Below, in pieces: positions 26,164 to 35,476 of a stretch of 63,000 bases of DNA. The notes beneath the pieces were generated by a model. It did not search any database. It saw only the letters and a program-made list of their open reading frames with translations, and was not told the DNA's origin. The stretch covers positions 1-63,000 of the forward strand of contig NZ_JAIQWX010000019.1 in NCBI RefSeq assembly GCF_020164475.1, written 5' to 3'. Source of the stretch: Pseudomonas sp. REP124. GTDB lineage: Bacteria > Pseudomonadota > Gammaproteobacteria > Pseudomonadales > Pseudomonadaceae. Each line of letters starts with the position of its first letter. The first letter of the stretch is position 1. The translations under genes and the position numbers were made by a program.

Positions 26164-29114
26164 TCGGCATCCAGATGCATGGGGGTGATGACCTTGCCGT
26201 CTTTCTCCGCCTCACCCAGTTGCGCGTCGATGAAGTACACGCGATCGTCAGCCAGTTGGCCCTTGTCCACCAGGTAATCCTTGATGCTGCTGGCGCGGTC
26301 CTGGCCCAGCTGGCGCAACAGCACTTCGCTGGAACTCCAGAACTGGATCACGCCTTCGCGCATCTTCGCCGTGCGTTCTTCCTTGCCCAGATCCGTCCAT
26401 TCGGCCGGCGGCTGAGCCTTCAGGCGGGTGCGATAGATCCCTTCCAGCAGCGGGCCTTTCTCGCTCTCCGGCACTTGCAGCATGGAGGCCTGGGCCGGGA
26501 CCTTGTCGCCGCGACGCTGGAGCATTTTGTAGTAGTTGTATTGATACTCACGCTCCAGACGCTGCTCGGCGATCAGCGGACCGTCGCTGCTCTTGGCGGC
26601 GGTGCCTTCGATTTCCAGGCGCAGGGCAGGGCGCTCTTTCAGGGCATTGGACAGTTTGACCAGCGCCGCTTCGGAGTCCTTGCTCAGGTCGCTGGAGCCC
26701 GGTGCGAACGCCACGGTGCCCAGGTCTTCCGAACCGCCACCAGCCACCAGGCCGCCGATGAGTTTGAACGGCGCAGCGGCCGCCTTGACGATCAGGTTAC
26801 GCAGGGTCTGCCAGACGATCGGCATGACGCTGAACTGCGGATTGTTCAAGTCGCCGGACACCGGCAGCTCGATGGAAATCTTGCCGTCGACGTCCTTGAG
26901 CAAGGCAATCGCCAGTTTCAGCGGCAGGCTGACGGCATCGGGACTGTCGACCTTCTCACCCAGCTGCAGCTGCTCGACCACCACTTTGTTCTCGGCCTGG
27001 AGCTGGCCCTTGGTGATCTTGTAGTGCAGGTCCAGATTGAGCCGGCCCTTGCGGATGCGATAACCGGCGAACTTGCCGGAGTAGGGCGTCAGCGTGGTCA
27101 GTTCCACTCGCTTGAAGCTGGTGGCGATGTCGAGGCTGGCCATCGGGTCGAACGGGTTGACCGCGCCCTTGATGGTCACCGGTGCATAGCGATCGACCTT
27201 GCCCTTGACGTCGACGCTGGCCGGCTTGGCCTGACGACTGTCGATGGTGCCGATCTGGCCGTTGAGTTCCTGCACGGCGGTGGCGAAATTCGGCGTCAGG
27301 CTGAAGTCGGCGAAGTTGGCCGAACCGTCATTGATGGCTATGCCGCCGATATGGATACCCAGCGGTTTTTCCTTGCTCGCAGGCTTGGCGGCAGCGGACT
27401 TGGTGCCGGAATCCGCCGGTTGCGGAATCAGCAGGTCGTCGATGTTGGTGGTGCGGTCATCGTTGATCATGAACCGTACATAGGGCTGCAGCAGGTTGAT
27501 CTTGTCGATCGACAGGCTGTCGCCATGCTGATAGTTCAGGCCATCGACCACCACCTGCTGCCATTTGAGGAAATCGCGGGTCTTCAGGGTGTCGAGGGTG
27601 TGCAACTGATCGATCTGTGCGCGGCCGGTAACGCTCAGGGCCAGCGGCTCGGTGCTTTTCAGATTCACCGCCAGATCGCTGCCCAGCATGCCGCTGCGCA
27701 GCTCCAGGCGAATGAACGGGCTTATGTAGGACTGCGCGACACGCAGATCGATGTCGCTGGTCTTCACATTGAGTCTGGCAGTCACTGGCGCCAGGTTGAC
27801 CTCGCCTTCGGCGCTGAGCTTGCCCTGTTTGCCCACGCCGGTATCGAGCTTGAGCTGGAAGGGCGAGCCGTTGAGGCTGTCGAACTTCTGCAGGTCGAGA
27901 TTCAGCGGGCCCAGTTCCAGGGCCACGGCCGGTTGGGCTTTGCGGTCAGCAAGATGCACCTGGTAATTGCGCAGTTGCACATCGTTGAGCAGCACCTGCC
28001 AGGGCTTGGAAGGTTGCGCTGCGGGTTTTGGTGAGTCTGCCGCCGCCGGAGCGCTGGCCGGCTCCTCATCAGCTTTGACTTTGGCGGCGGGCTTGGACGG
28101 CTGGCTGGCGAACAGTTTCTGCCAGTCGAGTTGGCCATCGGCTTCCAGGGCTGCCCAGGTTTCCAGTTTGTTGCTGCGGATCTTGCCGACGACGACTTGC
28201 TGTTTCGCCAGGTCGACCGTGGTTTCACTGACTTCCAGACGCTCCAGTTTCACCAGCGGCCGACCGTCAGGGGCCTTGATGGCGAAGGGCGCGATGGTGG
28301 CCGAGACATTGCTCAGCAGCAGTTCGGTTTCCTTGGACAGGTTGAGCTTGTAGTCGGTGCTCAGGCTGACGATACCCTCTTCGAGCACCAGCGGTACTGC
28401 ATCGCGCACATAGGGCCAGAAAGCCTTCATCTTGCCGTCGGTGAGCTTCAACTTGCCTTCGGAGGCCAGGGGAATGAGGCTGAAATTGCCGGTCCAGTCG
28501 ATCTGCCCGCCATTGGGGCCGACGGCCACCAGGGTCATGTCGGCGCTGTCTTCGGGCAGGGTGCTGAGATTTTTCAGTTCAAAATCGAGTTTGTCGTAGA
28601 TGAATTCGATGGGCTCGCTGGGGCGTTCATCCAGAAAATGTACGCCGCCACCCGCCAGCTTGATGCTGTCTATGCGCAGTGGAAAAGGCTTGGCGTCAGG
28701 ATCGGCCGGGGTGGGATCACTGGGTGGCAGTTTGAACAGGCCGAGCAGATTGAGTTTGCCGTCCTTGCCAAATACGACCTCGGTCTTGGATTTGTCCAGT
28801 TCGATAGCCGACAGATGCACGGCTTTGGTCCAGAGACTGTCCAGGCTCAGATCCGCGTACAGGCGTTCGAAGCCTATCTGTTCCTTGCCCGGCTCGCCGA
28901 TGTTCAGGCCCCAAAGGGTCACTTCAAGGCTGAACGGGTTGAGTTCGATTCGCTGCAAGGACGCAGGCGTCGTGGCGTAGTTGGCCAATTGCTGATTGGC
29001 GATACGCAGGGCGACGCCCGGCAAAATCAGAAAGCCCAGCAGGCTGTAGAGGGCCAGAGCAGTCAACAAGGCGCCGACGGCGCGAATCAATCCTTTGTAC
29101 ATGCGTGGCTTCAT
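26160..29114 (-). CDS. DUF748 / AsmA-like envelope protein
   Basis: A very long (984-residue) protein with an N-terminal membrane anchor (LIRAVGALLTALALYSLLGFL) and a periplasmic remainder rich in beta-strand, matching DUF748, a relative of AsmA/TamB-type bridge proteins thought to move lipids between membranes. The C-terminal 170 residues include VAFAPGSSDLSKDSEAALVK and LRLEIEGTAAKSSDG, resembling the start of an OmpA-like peptidoglycan-binding fold, though degenerate. A low-complexity Ala/Pro/Lys linker lies near residue 375. The start is uncertain: Met at this position or four codons later; neither has a good ribosome site, and a more distal in-frame Met is less likely. Confidence 0.82.
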   Translation of the reverse strand: MKPRMYKGLIRAVGALLTALALYSLLGFLILPGVALRIANQQLANYATTPASLQRIELNPFSLEVTLWGLNIGEPGKEQIGFERLYADLSLDSLWTKAVHLSAIELDKSKTEVVFGKDGKLNLLGLFKLPPSDPTPADPDAKPFPLRIDSIKLAGGGVHFLDERPSEPIEFIYDKLDFELKNLSTLPEDSADMTLVAVGPNGGQIDWTGNFSLIPLASEGKLKLTDGKMKAFWPYVRDAVPLVLEEGIVSLSTDYKLNLSKETELLLSNVSATIAPFAIKAPDGRPLVKLERLEVSETTVDLAKQQVVVGKIRSNKLETWAALEADGQLDWQKLFASQPSKPAAKVKADEEPASAPAAADSPKPAAQPSKPWQVLLNDVQLRNYQVHLADRKAQPAVALELGPLNLDLQKFDSLNGSPFQLKLDTGVGKQGKLSAEGEVNLAPVTARLNVKTSDIDLRVAQSYISPFIRLELRSGMLGSDLAVNLKSTEPLALSVTGRAQIDQLHTLDTLKTRDFLKWQQVVVDGLNYQHGDSLSIDKINLLQPYVRFMINDDRTTNIDDLLIPQPADSGTKSAAAKPASKEKPLGIHIGGIAINDGSANFADFSLTPNFATAVQELNGQIGTIDSRQAKPASVDVKGKVDRYAPVTIKGAVNPFDPMASLDIATSFKRVELTTLTPYSGKFAGYRIRKGRLNLDLHYKITKGQLQAENKVVVEQLQLGEKVDSPDAVSLPLKLAIALLKDVDGKISIELPVSGDLNNPQFSVMPIVWQTLRNLIVKAAAAPFKLIGGLVAGGGSEDLGTVAFAPGSSDLSKDSEAALVKLSNALKERPALRLEIEGTAAKSSDGPLIAEQRLEREYQYNYYKMLQRRGDKVPAQASMLQVPESEKGPLLEGIYRTRLKAQPPAEWTDLGKEERTAKMREGVIQFWSSSEVLLRQLGQDRASSIKDYLVDKGQLADDRVYFIDAQLGEAEKDGKVITPMHLDAE

Positions 29115-29207
29115 CTGTCTGAATCGGAGTGCCTTGGAGTATGGCACGCGTTTCTGGTTCCGAAGTGAAAGCCCCGTCAACGAATTTTCAGATTTGTCTG
29201 ACGCAAA

Positions 29208-30224
29208 TCAGAGCTGCAGGATCAGGGTTTTCAACGGTGGTTGCTGATCCATCGATGGGAAGTCATCCGCCGGTTTCATCTCGGTCCACTCGCGCACCGG
29301 CCGCCCGGCTTTCTCGGCGCAACGCAAAACCTGTTCACGCCAATCGTCCATGCTGACTTTCGCCAGGTTGTTGCAGCAGATCAGCACGCCGTTGTCGGCG
29401 GTGGCCAGCAGTGCCGGTTTCAGCAGGCTCTGGTAGTCGCGCAACAGGTCGACGGTGCCGAACGCGCTCTTGGCCCAGGCCGGCGGGTCGAGCAGCACGA
29501 GGTCATATTGGCGTTGTTCCAGGCGTGGATAGCTCGGCAGTTTTTGTCCGCGACGCTGGCTGATCGGCAGGCCGGCCAGTTGGCGGATGGCCGGGAAATA
29601 GTCGGACTGGATGAATTCCATTGTTGGTAGTTGCGGGTTGAGCTCACCGTTTTCACGACCGACCGCCAGGTTGCCTTCGGCGAAATCCAGATTGCACACC
29701 TCGCGAGCGCCACCGGCCGCGGCGCTGAGGCCGACGCCACAGGTGTAGGCGAACAGGTTGAGTACGCTTTTGTTTTGGCTGTGAGCCTTGACCCAGCCGC
29801 GAGCGTTGCGCAGGTCGAGGAACAGCAGCGGGTCCTGTCCGGCATGACGCCCGCGCACCCGGTAATTGAGGCCCCATTCGTGACCGACGAGGTCTTGCAG
29901 GGCGGCCTCCTCGGCACGGTAGACGCTGTCTTCGCGGTCGATGCGCGAGTTGCCCCGGGAGCGGTCGTTATAGACCAGCAGGCTGTCGATGCCCAGGTGC
30001 TGATTGATGATCTCGTGCAGTTGCAGCAGCGCGTCGCGCTCCAGCGTCTGGTGGAAGCTCTGCACCATCAATTGCGGACCGTAGCGGTCGATGGTCAGAC
30101 CGCCGGCGCCTTCCTGGCTACCGTGGAACAGCCGATAGCAATCGGTACCCTGGCTGTGCAGTTCAGCCAACAGGTCCTGGCGACGTTCAAGGGCGGCGCG
30201 CAGCGCCTGATTCAAGGAAGACAT
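29208..30224 (-). CDS. Class I SAM-dependent methyltransferase (RlmI-like)
   Basis: A 338-residue protein resembling the catalytic part of RlmI/RlmK 23S rRNA cytosine methyltransferases. Features: an EEI-like N-terminal region (GGLTIDRYGPQLMVQ), the SAM motif LNLFAYTCGVGLSAAAGG near residue 172, and the catalytic LLDPPAWAKSAFG near residue 257. It lacks the N-terminal PUA domain of RlmI and the THUMP domain of RlmKL, so the exact substrate is not assignable. AAGGCG eight bases upstream supports the start. Downstream of DUF748 there is no link in strand order beyond proximity. Confidence 0.82.
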   Translation of the reverse strand: MSSLNQALRAALERRQDLLAELHSQGTDCYRLFHGSQEGAGGLTIDRYGPQLMVQSFHQTLERDALLQLHEIINQHLGIDSLLVYNDRSRGNSRIDREDSVYRAEEAALQDLVGHEWGLNYRVRGRHAGQDPLLFLDLRNARGWVKAHSQNKSVLNLFAYTCGVGLSAAAGGAREVCNLDFAEGNLAVGRENGELNPQLPTMEFIQSDYFPAIRQLAGLPISQRRGQKLPSYPRLEQRQYDLVLLDPPAWAKSAFGTVDLLRDYQSLLKPALLATADNGVLICCNNLAKVSMDDWREQVLRCAEKAGRPVREWTEMKPADDFPSMDQQPPLKTLILQL

Positions 30225-30289
30225 GCTGGGCGCCTTGCAGGTGGGAATTTGGCGCGGGAGTTTAGCAGCTTGGCGCGGGAACAGCCCCC

Positions 30290-30379
30290 TGTGGGAGCGG
30301 GCTTGCCCGCGAAGAGGCCGGCACATCCAACATCATTGTTGCCTGACATGCCGCCATCGCGGGCAAGCCCGCTCCCACA
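30290..30379. repeat. REPIN
   Basis: TGTGGGAGCGGGCTTGCCCG at the left and the inverted unit ending CCCGCTCCCACA at the right. It sits between the methyltransferase start and the MpaB-like gene end, where it would be transcribed as the 3' end of the latter. Confidence 0.93.
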
Positions 30380-30388
30380 GGAGGGCAG

Positions 30389-31261
30389 TCAGGTCAAAAG
30401 TCCCATCCGCCGCTTCGCCCGCTGCACCGAGCCATTGCGCACCGCCCAGCGCAACATCGGCGCACTGCGGTTGACGCTGGCGCGGATCAGTTTGCGCTGC
30501 AGCGGGCTCTGGCTGACGCCGAGCAAATCGCTGGCCCAATCCGGCAACAGATCAATCCCGGCCTGCATCATCAGCCCGCCAAAAGGCTTGGCCAGGCGAC
30601 TCGGCGAAGGAGCATTCAGCAACAGCCGCAGCACTTCGCGACTGCGCTCGTCACACAGCAATTGTGGCCGGATGCGTTCCAGGTACTCGGTAATTTCCTG
30701 CCGCGAGCGTGGAACGTCTCGAGCCCCCAAGCGTTCAGCGACCAACGCGATCTCTGCGTAATAGCGATCCTGATCGGCAGGCGATAAATGCGGATTGCGA
30801 TACCGCAGATGCGCGGCCAGAAAGTTGCTGACCTCGGCCACATGCACCCAGGTCAATAGCTCGGGATCGCTGGCGGCGTAAGGCCGGCCATCGGGCGCGG
30901 TGCCGGTGATCTGCAGGTGAATGGTGCGCACTTTCTCGATCAGCCAGTCGGCGTCCCGGCTCGAACCGAAGGTGGTCCCGGAAATGAACTGCCCGGTGCG
31001 CCGCAACCGGCCGAGCATGTCCTCGCGAAAATTCGAGTGGTCCCACACGCCCGCCAGGGCCAGCGGGTGCAGTGCCTGCAGCATCAAAGCACTGATGCCA
31101 CCGATGAGCATGCTGCTGAAATCGCCATGCACCTGCCAACTGATCGAATCAGGCCCGAAGAGGCCGGGATCGCCCTTGGGATTTTCCAGATCCAGCTTGC
31201 CCAGGGACAGGCCGGTCAGACTCATGATTTGGGTTTCGATGCGGCTGCGGATGAATTCCAT
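30389..31261 (-). CDS. DUF2236 / MpaB-family heme oxygenase-like protein
   Basis: A 290-residue protein of the oxygenase MpaB / latex-clearing protein fold. The family core is visible near residues 45-100: WQVHGDFSSMLIGGISALML, QALHPLALAGVWDHS and a conserved Arg/Gly stretch ending FISGTTFG. Some members are b-type heme oxygenases, others act in secondary metabolism; the substrate here is unknown. The ATG MEFIRSRI was chosen over a TTG six codons upstream. It lies 66 bases after acs on the same strand, with a weak hairpin between. Confidence 0.8.
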   Translation of the reverse strand: MEFIRSRIETQIMSLTGLSLGKLDLENPKGDPGLFGPDSISWQVHGDFSSMLIGGISALMLQALHPLALAGVWDHSNFREDMLGRLRRTGQFISGTTFGSSRDADWLIEKVRTIHLQITGTAPDGRPYAASDPELLTWVHVAEVSNFLAAHLRYRNPHLSPADQDRYYAEIALVAERLGARDVPRSRQEITEYLERIRPQLLCDERSREVLRLLLNAPSPSRLAKPFGGLMMQAGIDLLPDWASDLLGVSQSPLQRKLIRASVNRSAPMLRWAVRNGSVQRAKRRMGLLT

Positions 31262-31285
31262 GGCGACTCGGTAGTGCAAAGAGGA

Positions 31286-31305
31286 CGCGGCCGGTGAAGG
31301 CCGCG
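31286..31305 (-). terminator. Weak terminator-like hairpin after acs
   Basis: CGCGGCC and GGCCGCG pair around a six-base loop, followed on the minus strand by TCCTCTTT. The T-tract is poor, so termination of acs is probably partial and read-through into the DUF2236 gene is possible. Confidence 0.5.
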
Positions 31306-31327
31306 CATGCTTTTCTGGTTCAGTGAT

Positions 31328-33265
31328 TTACTGATTCAGGCGCTTGTCGATCAGGCCCTGCACCACGCTCGGGTCGGCCAGGGTCGAAGTATCGCCCAGG
31401 CTGTCCAGCTCGTTGCAGGCGATCTTGCGCAGGATGCGGCGCATGATCTTGCCGGAACGGGTTTTCGGCAAGGCCGGCGCCCACTGGATCAGGTCCGGTT
31501 TGGCGAAGCTGCCGATTTCCTTGCTGACCAGCGAGAGCAGTTCTTTCTTCAGATCGTCGCCGAATTCGACACTGTTCATGGGCGTGACGAAGGCATAGAT
31601 GCCCTGGCCTTTGACGTCGTGGGGGTAACCAACCACCGCCGCTTCGGCCACGCTGTCGTGCAGCACCAGGGCGCTTTCCACTTCGGCGGTGCCGATACGG
31701 TGCCCGGAGACGTTGATCACGTCGTCGATACGCCCGGTGATCCAGTAGTCACCGTCTTCATCGCGACGTGCGCCGTCGCCGGTGAAGTAATAGCCGGGAT
31801 AGGGTTTGAAATAGGTGTCGACCATCCGTTTCGGATCGCCGTAGACCGTGCGGATCTGTGCCGGCCAGCTGGATTTGATCGCCAGCACGCCGCTGCCGGC
31901 GCCTTTGATTTCCTTGCCTTGTTCGTCGAGCAGCACCGGTTGCACGCCGAACATGGGTTTTGTGGCGCAGCCGGGTTTGATCCGCTGGGCGCTGACCAGC
32001 GGGCTGAGCATGATGCCGCCAGTTTCGGTCTGCCACCAGGTATCTACGATTGGGCAACGCTCTTCGCCGACCGTGTGGAAATACCATTCCCAGGCTTCCG
32101 GGTTGATCGGCTCACCCACGGTGCCGAGCAGTCTGACGCTGGCGCGGGAGGTGCCCTTCAGCGGCTCCGGGCCTTCACGCATCAGGGCGCGCAGGGCGGT
32201 GGGGGCAGTGTAGAAAATATTCACCTTGTGCTTGTCGATGACCTGCCAGAAGCGCGAGACGCTGGGATAGCTCGGTACGCCTTCGAAAATTAGCGTCGTG
32301 GCGCCGTTGGCCAGCGGGCCGTAGACGATGTAGCTGTGGCCGGTGACCCAGCCGACGTCGGCGGTGCACCAGAAGACTTCACCGTCGCGGTAGTCCAGCC
32401 AGTACTTGAAGGTCATTGCCGCTTGCAGCAGATATCCGGCAGTGGTGTGCAGCACGCCCTTGGGTTTGCCGGTGCTGCCGGAGGTGTAGAGGATGAATAG
32501 TGGATCTTCGGCGTCCATCGGTTCGGGCGGGCAGTCGTCGCTCACCTCGCGCAGGGCCTGGTGATACCAGATGTCCCGGCCTTCGACCCAGTTCACCTGA
32601 TTTTTGGTGCGCTCGACCACGACCACGGTGCTGACGTTCGGGCAACTTTGCAGGGCCTTGTCGACGTTTTGCTTGAGCGGGACGGATTTGCCGCCGCGCA
32701 CGCCTTCATCGGCGGTGATCACGGTGCGGCAATCGGCATCGAGAATGCGGTCGCGCAGGGAGTCAGGGGAGAAACCACCGAATACCACCGAATGCACCGC
32801 ACCGATACGCGAGCAGGCGAGCATGGCGTAGGCCGCTTCGGGAATCATCGGCATGTAGATGCACACCCGATCGCCTTTCTTCACGCCACGGCTTTTGAGC
32901 ACGTTGGCCAGGCGGCAGACGTTCTGATGCAGTTGTTTGTAGGTGATTTGGGAGGAGTCGGCGGGATCGTCGCCTTCCCAGACAATGGCGACCTGATCGC
33001 CGCGTGTTTCCAGGTGCCGGTCGATGCAGTTGTAGCTGACATTCAACTTGGCCCCGGCAAACCAGCTGGCGTCACCGGTTTTCAGGTCATAGCGCTGGAC
33101 AGTGTCCCAGGGGGCGATCCAGTCGAGGAATCGGGTGGCCTGTTCGGACCAGAACTGGCTGGGGTGTTCGATGGATTCGCGGTACAGGCGGTGGTAGTCG
33201 TCTTGACTCAATTGTGCAGCCCGGCGGACGGCATCGGCTTTGGGGAACGTGCTGATATCGAACAT
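31328..33265 (-). CDS. acs: Acetyl-CoA synthetase
   Basis: AMP-forming acetate:CoA ligase that activates acetate. The 645-residue protein is full length with the ACS N-terminal domain, the P-loop [12 protein letters not shown] near residue 260, WWQTETGG near residue 410, [16 protein letters not shown], and the C-terminal catalytic and acetylatable lysine in [10 protein letters not shown] near residue 603. AAGGA precedes ATG. The gene is PA4733/acsB-like by position next to pgi and the pan genes. The leader has an A-rich Crc/Hfq motif. Confidence 0.96.
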   Translation of the reverse strand: MFDISTFPKADAVRRAAQLSQDDYHRLYRESIEHPSQFWSEQATRFLDWIAPWDTVQRYDLKTGDASWFAGAKLNVSYNCIDRHLETRGDQVAIVWEGDDPADSSQITYKQLHQNVCRLANVLKSRGVKKGDRVCIYMPMIPEAAYAMLACSRIGAVHSVVFGGFSPDSLRDRILDADCRTVITADEGVRGGKSVPLKQNVDKALQSCPNVSTVVVVERTKNQVNWVEGRDIWYHQALREVSDDCPPEPMDAEDPLFILYTSGSTGKPKGVLHTTAGYLLQAAMTFKYWLDYRDGEVFWCTADVGWVTGHSYIVYGPLANGATTLIFEGVPSYPSVSRFWQVIDKHKVNIFYTAPTALRALMREGPEPLKGTSRASVRLLGTVGEPINPEAWEWYFHTVGEERCPIVDTWWQTETGGIMLSPLVSAQRIKPGCATKPMFGVQPVLLDEQGKEIKGAGSGVLAIKSSWPAQIRTVYGDPKRMVDTYFKPYPGYYFTGDGARRDEDGDYWITGRIDDVINVSGHRIGTAEVESALVLHDSVAEAAVVGYPHDVKGQGIYAFVTPMNSVEFGDDLKKELLSLVSKEIGSFAKPDLIQWAPALPKTRSGKIMRRILRKIACNELDSLGDTSTLADPSVVQGLIDKRLNQ

Positions 33266-33274
33266 GACGGTTCC

Positions 33275-33285
33275 TTATTCTTGTT
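33275..33285 (-). promoter_or_regulatory. Candidate Hfq/Crc CA motif at the acs RBS
   Basis: AACAAGAATAA on the minus strand, a perfect AAn series that runs into the AAGGA ribosome site of acs. Fits control by carbon catabolite repression; acetate use is a known Crc-regulated function in pseudomonads. Inference. Confidence 0.55.
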
Positions 33286-33351
33286 GTGGTCAACAGGTAA
33301 TAAAGATGCGCCGAGTGCCCGGCTGGTTCAAGAGGGGAGCCGTGCGACCCT

Positions 33352-33441
33352 CGTAGGAGCGAAGCTTGCTCGCGAAGAACGATGACGCGGTGTACCTGAT
33401 ACACCGCATCGTCTGATTCGCGAGCAAGCTTCGCTCCTACG
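33352..33441. repeat. REPIN with self-complementary spacer
   Basis: REP variant CGTAGGAGCGAAGCTTGCTC and its inverse. Unlike the other REPINs, the spacer itself is nearly palindromic (ACGATG-AC-GCGGTGTA against TACACCGCATCGT), so the whole 90 bases can fold into one long hairpin. Lies between acs and pgi. Confidence 0.9.
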
Positions 33442-33452
33442 GGGTTGGGGGA

Positions 33453-35117
33453 TTACCCGCGATGACGCCCGCGGAAGTAATTGATCAGCCCCTGAGTGGA
33501 CGGGTCTTCAGCTTCGGTTTCCTCGCTGCCGACGAGGCGGTTGTACACGCCCTTGCCCAATTCCTTGCCCAGTTCCACGCCCCACTGATCGAAGGCGTTG
33601 ATGCCCCAGATCACGCTTTGCACGAAGACCTTGTGTTCGTACATGGCGACGAGCGCGCCCAGACGGCGCGGGCTGATGCGCTCGACCACCAGAGTGTTGC
33701 TCGGACGGTTGCCCGGAATCACCTTGTGCGGTGCGAGTTTCTGCACATCGGCTTCGGCCATTCCCTTGTCGCGCAGTTCGGTCTCGGCTTCGGCCAGGGT
33801 CTTGCCCAGCATCAGCGCCTGGCTCTGCGACAGGCAGTTGGCGTACAGCCACTGGTGGTGGTCGGCTACCGGGTTGAAGCTGACGATCGGCACGATGAAG
33901 TCGGCCGGGATCATTTGGGTGCCCTGGTGCAGCAACTGGTGATAGGCGTGCTGACCGTTGCAGCCCACGCCGCCCCAGATCACGGGTCCTGTGTCGGTGG
34001 AAACCGGCTTGCCGTCCTGACGCACGCTCTTGCCGTTGGATTCCATGTCCAGCTGCTGCAGGTGCTTGGTGATGTTACGCAGGTAGTGGTCGTACGGCAG
34101 GATCGCGTGGCTTTGCGCGCCCCAGAAGTTGCCGTACCAGACGCCGAGCAGCGCCAGCAGCACCGGCATGTTCTGTTCGAACGGGGCGCTCTGGAAGTGC
34201 TGGTCCATGGTATAGGCACCGGACAGCAGTTCCTTGAAGTTCGACATGCCGATGGCCAGGGCGATTGGCAGGCCGATGGCCGACCACAGCGAGTAACGCC
34301 CGCCGACCCAATCCCACATCGGGAAAATATTCTCTTCACGGATACCGAACGCAACGGCCGCGGCGTTGTTGCTCGAGACCGCGATGAAGTGACGGTGCAG
34401 CTCGACTTCCGAACCACCCTGGGCCAGGTACCAGGCACGGGCGGCTTGGGCGTTCTTCAAGGTTTCGAGGGTGTTGAAGGATTTCGACGAGACGATGAAC
34501 AGCGTGGTCTCGGCGCGCAATTTCATGGCCAGCTCGTGGAATTCGCTGCCGTCGATGTTCGCCAGATAGTGGCAGCGCACGCCTTTATGGGCGTAGGCCA
34601 GCAGGGCTTCGGACACGAGCTCAGGGCCGAGGAACGAGCCACCGATGCCGATGTTCACCACGTCGGTGATCGGCTTCTCGGTGTAACCGCGCCACAGACC
34701 GTCGTGGATGCGGCCCACCAGGTCGGTCATCTGGTTCAGTACCTTGTGCACTTCCGGCATCACGTTGACGCCGTTGACCGACAGCTTGTCGCCGACCGGA
34801 CGGCGCAGCGCGGTGTGCAGGGCAGGGCGACCTTCGGAGGCGTTGACGATCTCGCCGTCGAACAGCGATTTGATCGCACCCTTGAGGTCGACTTCGTTGG
34901 CCAGACCTACCAGCAGATCGCGGGTCTGGGCATTGATCAGGTTCTTCGAATAGTCGAGAAACAGGCCGCAGCTGCTGAGAGTGAATTGAGTGAAACGCTG
35001 CGGATCGGCATTGAAGGCCTCGCGCATGCTGAAATCCTGCATGGCTTGGCGGTGGTCATTCAACGCCTGCCAGGCGGGCAGAGCGGTAACGTCATGAGGA
35101 GTGCGGTAGTACGCCAT
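33453..35117 (-). CDS. pgi: Glucose-6-phosphate isomerase
   Basis: Interconverts glucose-6-phosphate and fructose-6-phosphate. The 554-residue protein is full length, with SIS-fold landmarks [14 protein letters not shown] near residue 153, the catalytic region [14 protein letters not shown], the family signature [15 protein letters not shown] near residue 268, and the C-terminal [16 protein letters not shown]. No frame irregularity. In P. aeruginosa panD lies between pgi and panC; here that gap has only a REPIN. Confidence 0.97.
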   Translation of the reverse strand: MAYYRTPHDVTALPAWQALNDHRQAMQDFSMREAFNADPQRFTQFTLSSCGLFLDYSKNLINAQTRDLLVGLANEVDLKGAIKSLFDGEIVNASEGRPALHTALRRPVGDKLSVNGVNVMPEVHKVLNQMTDLVGRIHDGLWRGYTEKPITDVVNIGIGGSFLGPELVSEALLAYAHKGVRCHYLANIDGSEFHELAMKLRAETTLFIVSSKSFNTLETLKNAQAARAWYLAQGGSEVELHRHFIAVSSNNAAAVAFGIREENIFPMWDWVGGRYSLWSAIGLPIALAIGMSNFKELLSGAYTMDQHFQSAPFEQNMPVLLALLGVWYGNFWGAQSHAILPYDHYLRNITKHLQQLDMESNGKSVRQDGKPVSTDTGPVIWGGVGCNGQHAYHQLLHQGTQMIPADFIVPIVSFNPVADHHQWLYANCLSQSQALMLGKTLAEAETELRDKGMAEADVQKLAPHKVIPGNRPSNTLVVERISPRRLGALVAMYEHKVFVQSVIWGINAFDQWGVELGKELGKGVYNRLVGSEETEAEDPSTQGLINYFRGRHRG

Positions 35118-35375
35118 CGCTGCGGGTTTCCTTATTACTTGAACGGCCTTTTGAACACGAAAAATCCCGGAGCGCTGTGGGTGGGCGTCCCGGTCGCCTG
35201 CGTCGACACGATTTCATGGCGCAGGGCGACTACAGTAAACCCCGCGCAATGATCTGTCTTGACTTTGTCTGACCCGTTTCCGGTACTTTTTTAACATCCA
35301 GGTTAGAAACGGTCCGACAAACGGACAGGGCAGGCTCGGATCAGGCCATCTGGACTTCAACGGCAGGAGATTACT

Positions 35376-35465
35376 TGTGGGAGCGGGCTTGCTCGCGAAT
35401 GCGGTAAGTCAATCAACGGTGAGGTTGAATGACACTCCGTATTCGCGAGCAAGCCCGCTTCCACA
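35376..35465. repeat. REPIN
   Basis: TGTGGGAGCGGGCTTGCTCG at the left and an inverted unit ending CCCGCTTCCACA (one mismatch) at the right. It occupies the pgi-panC gap of about 360 bases, in which no gene was found. Confidence 0.9.
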
Positions 35466-35476
35466 GGTACTTTTGT

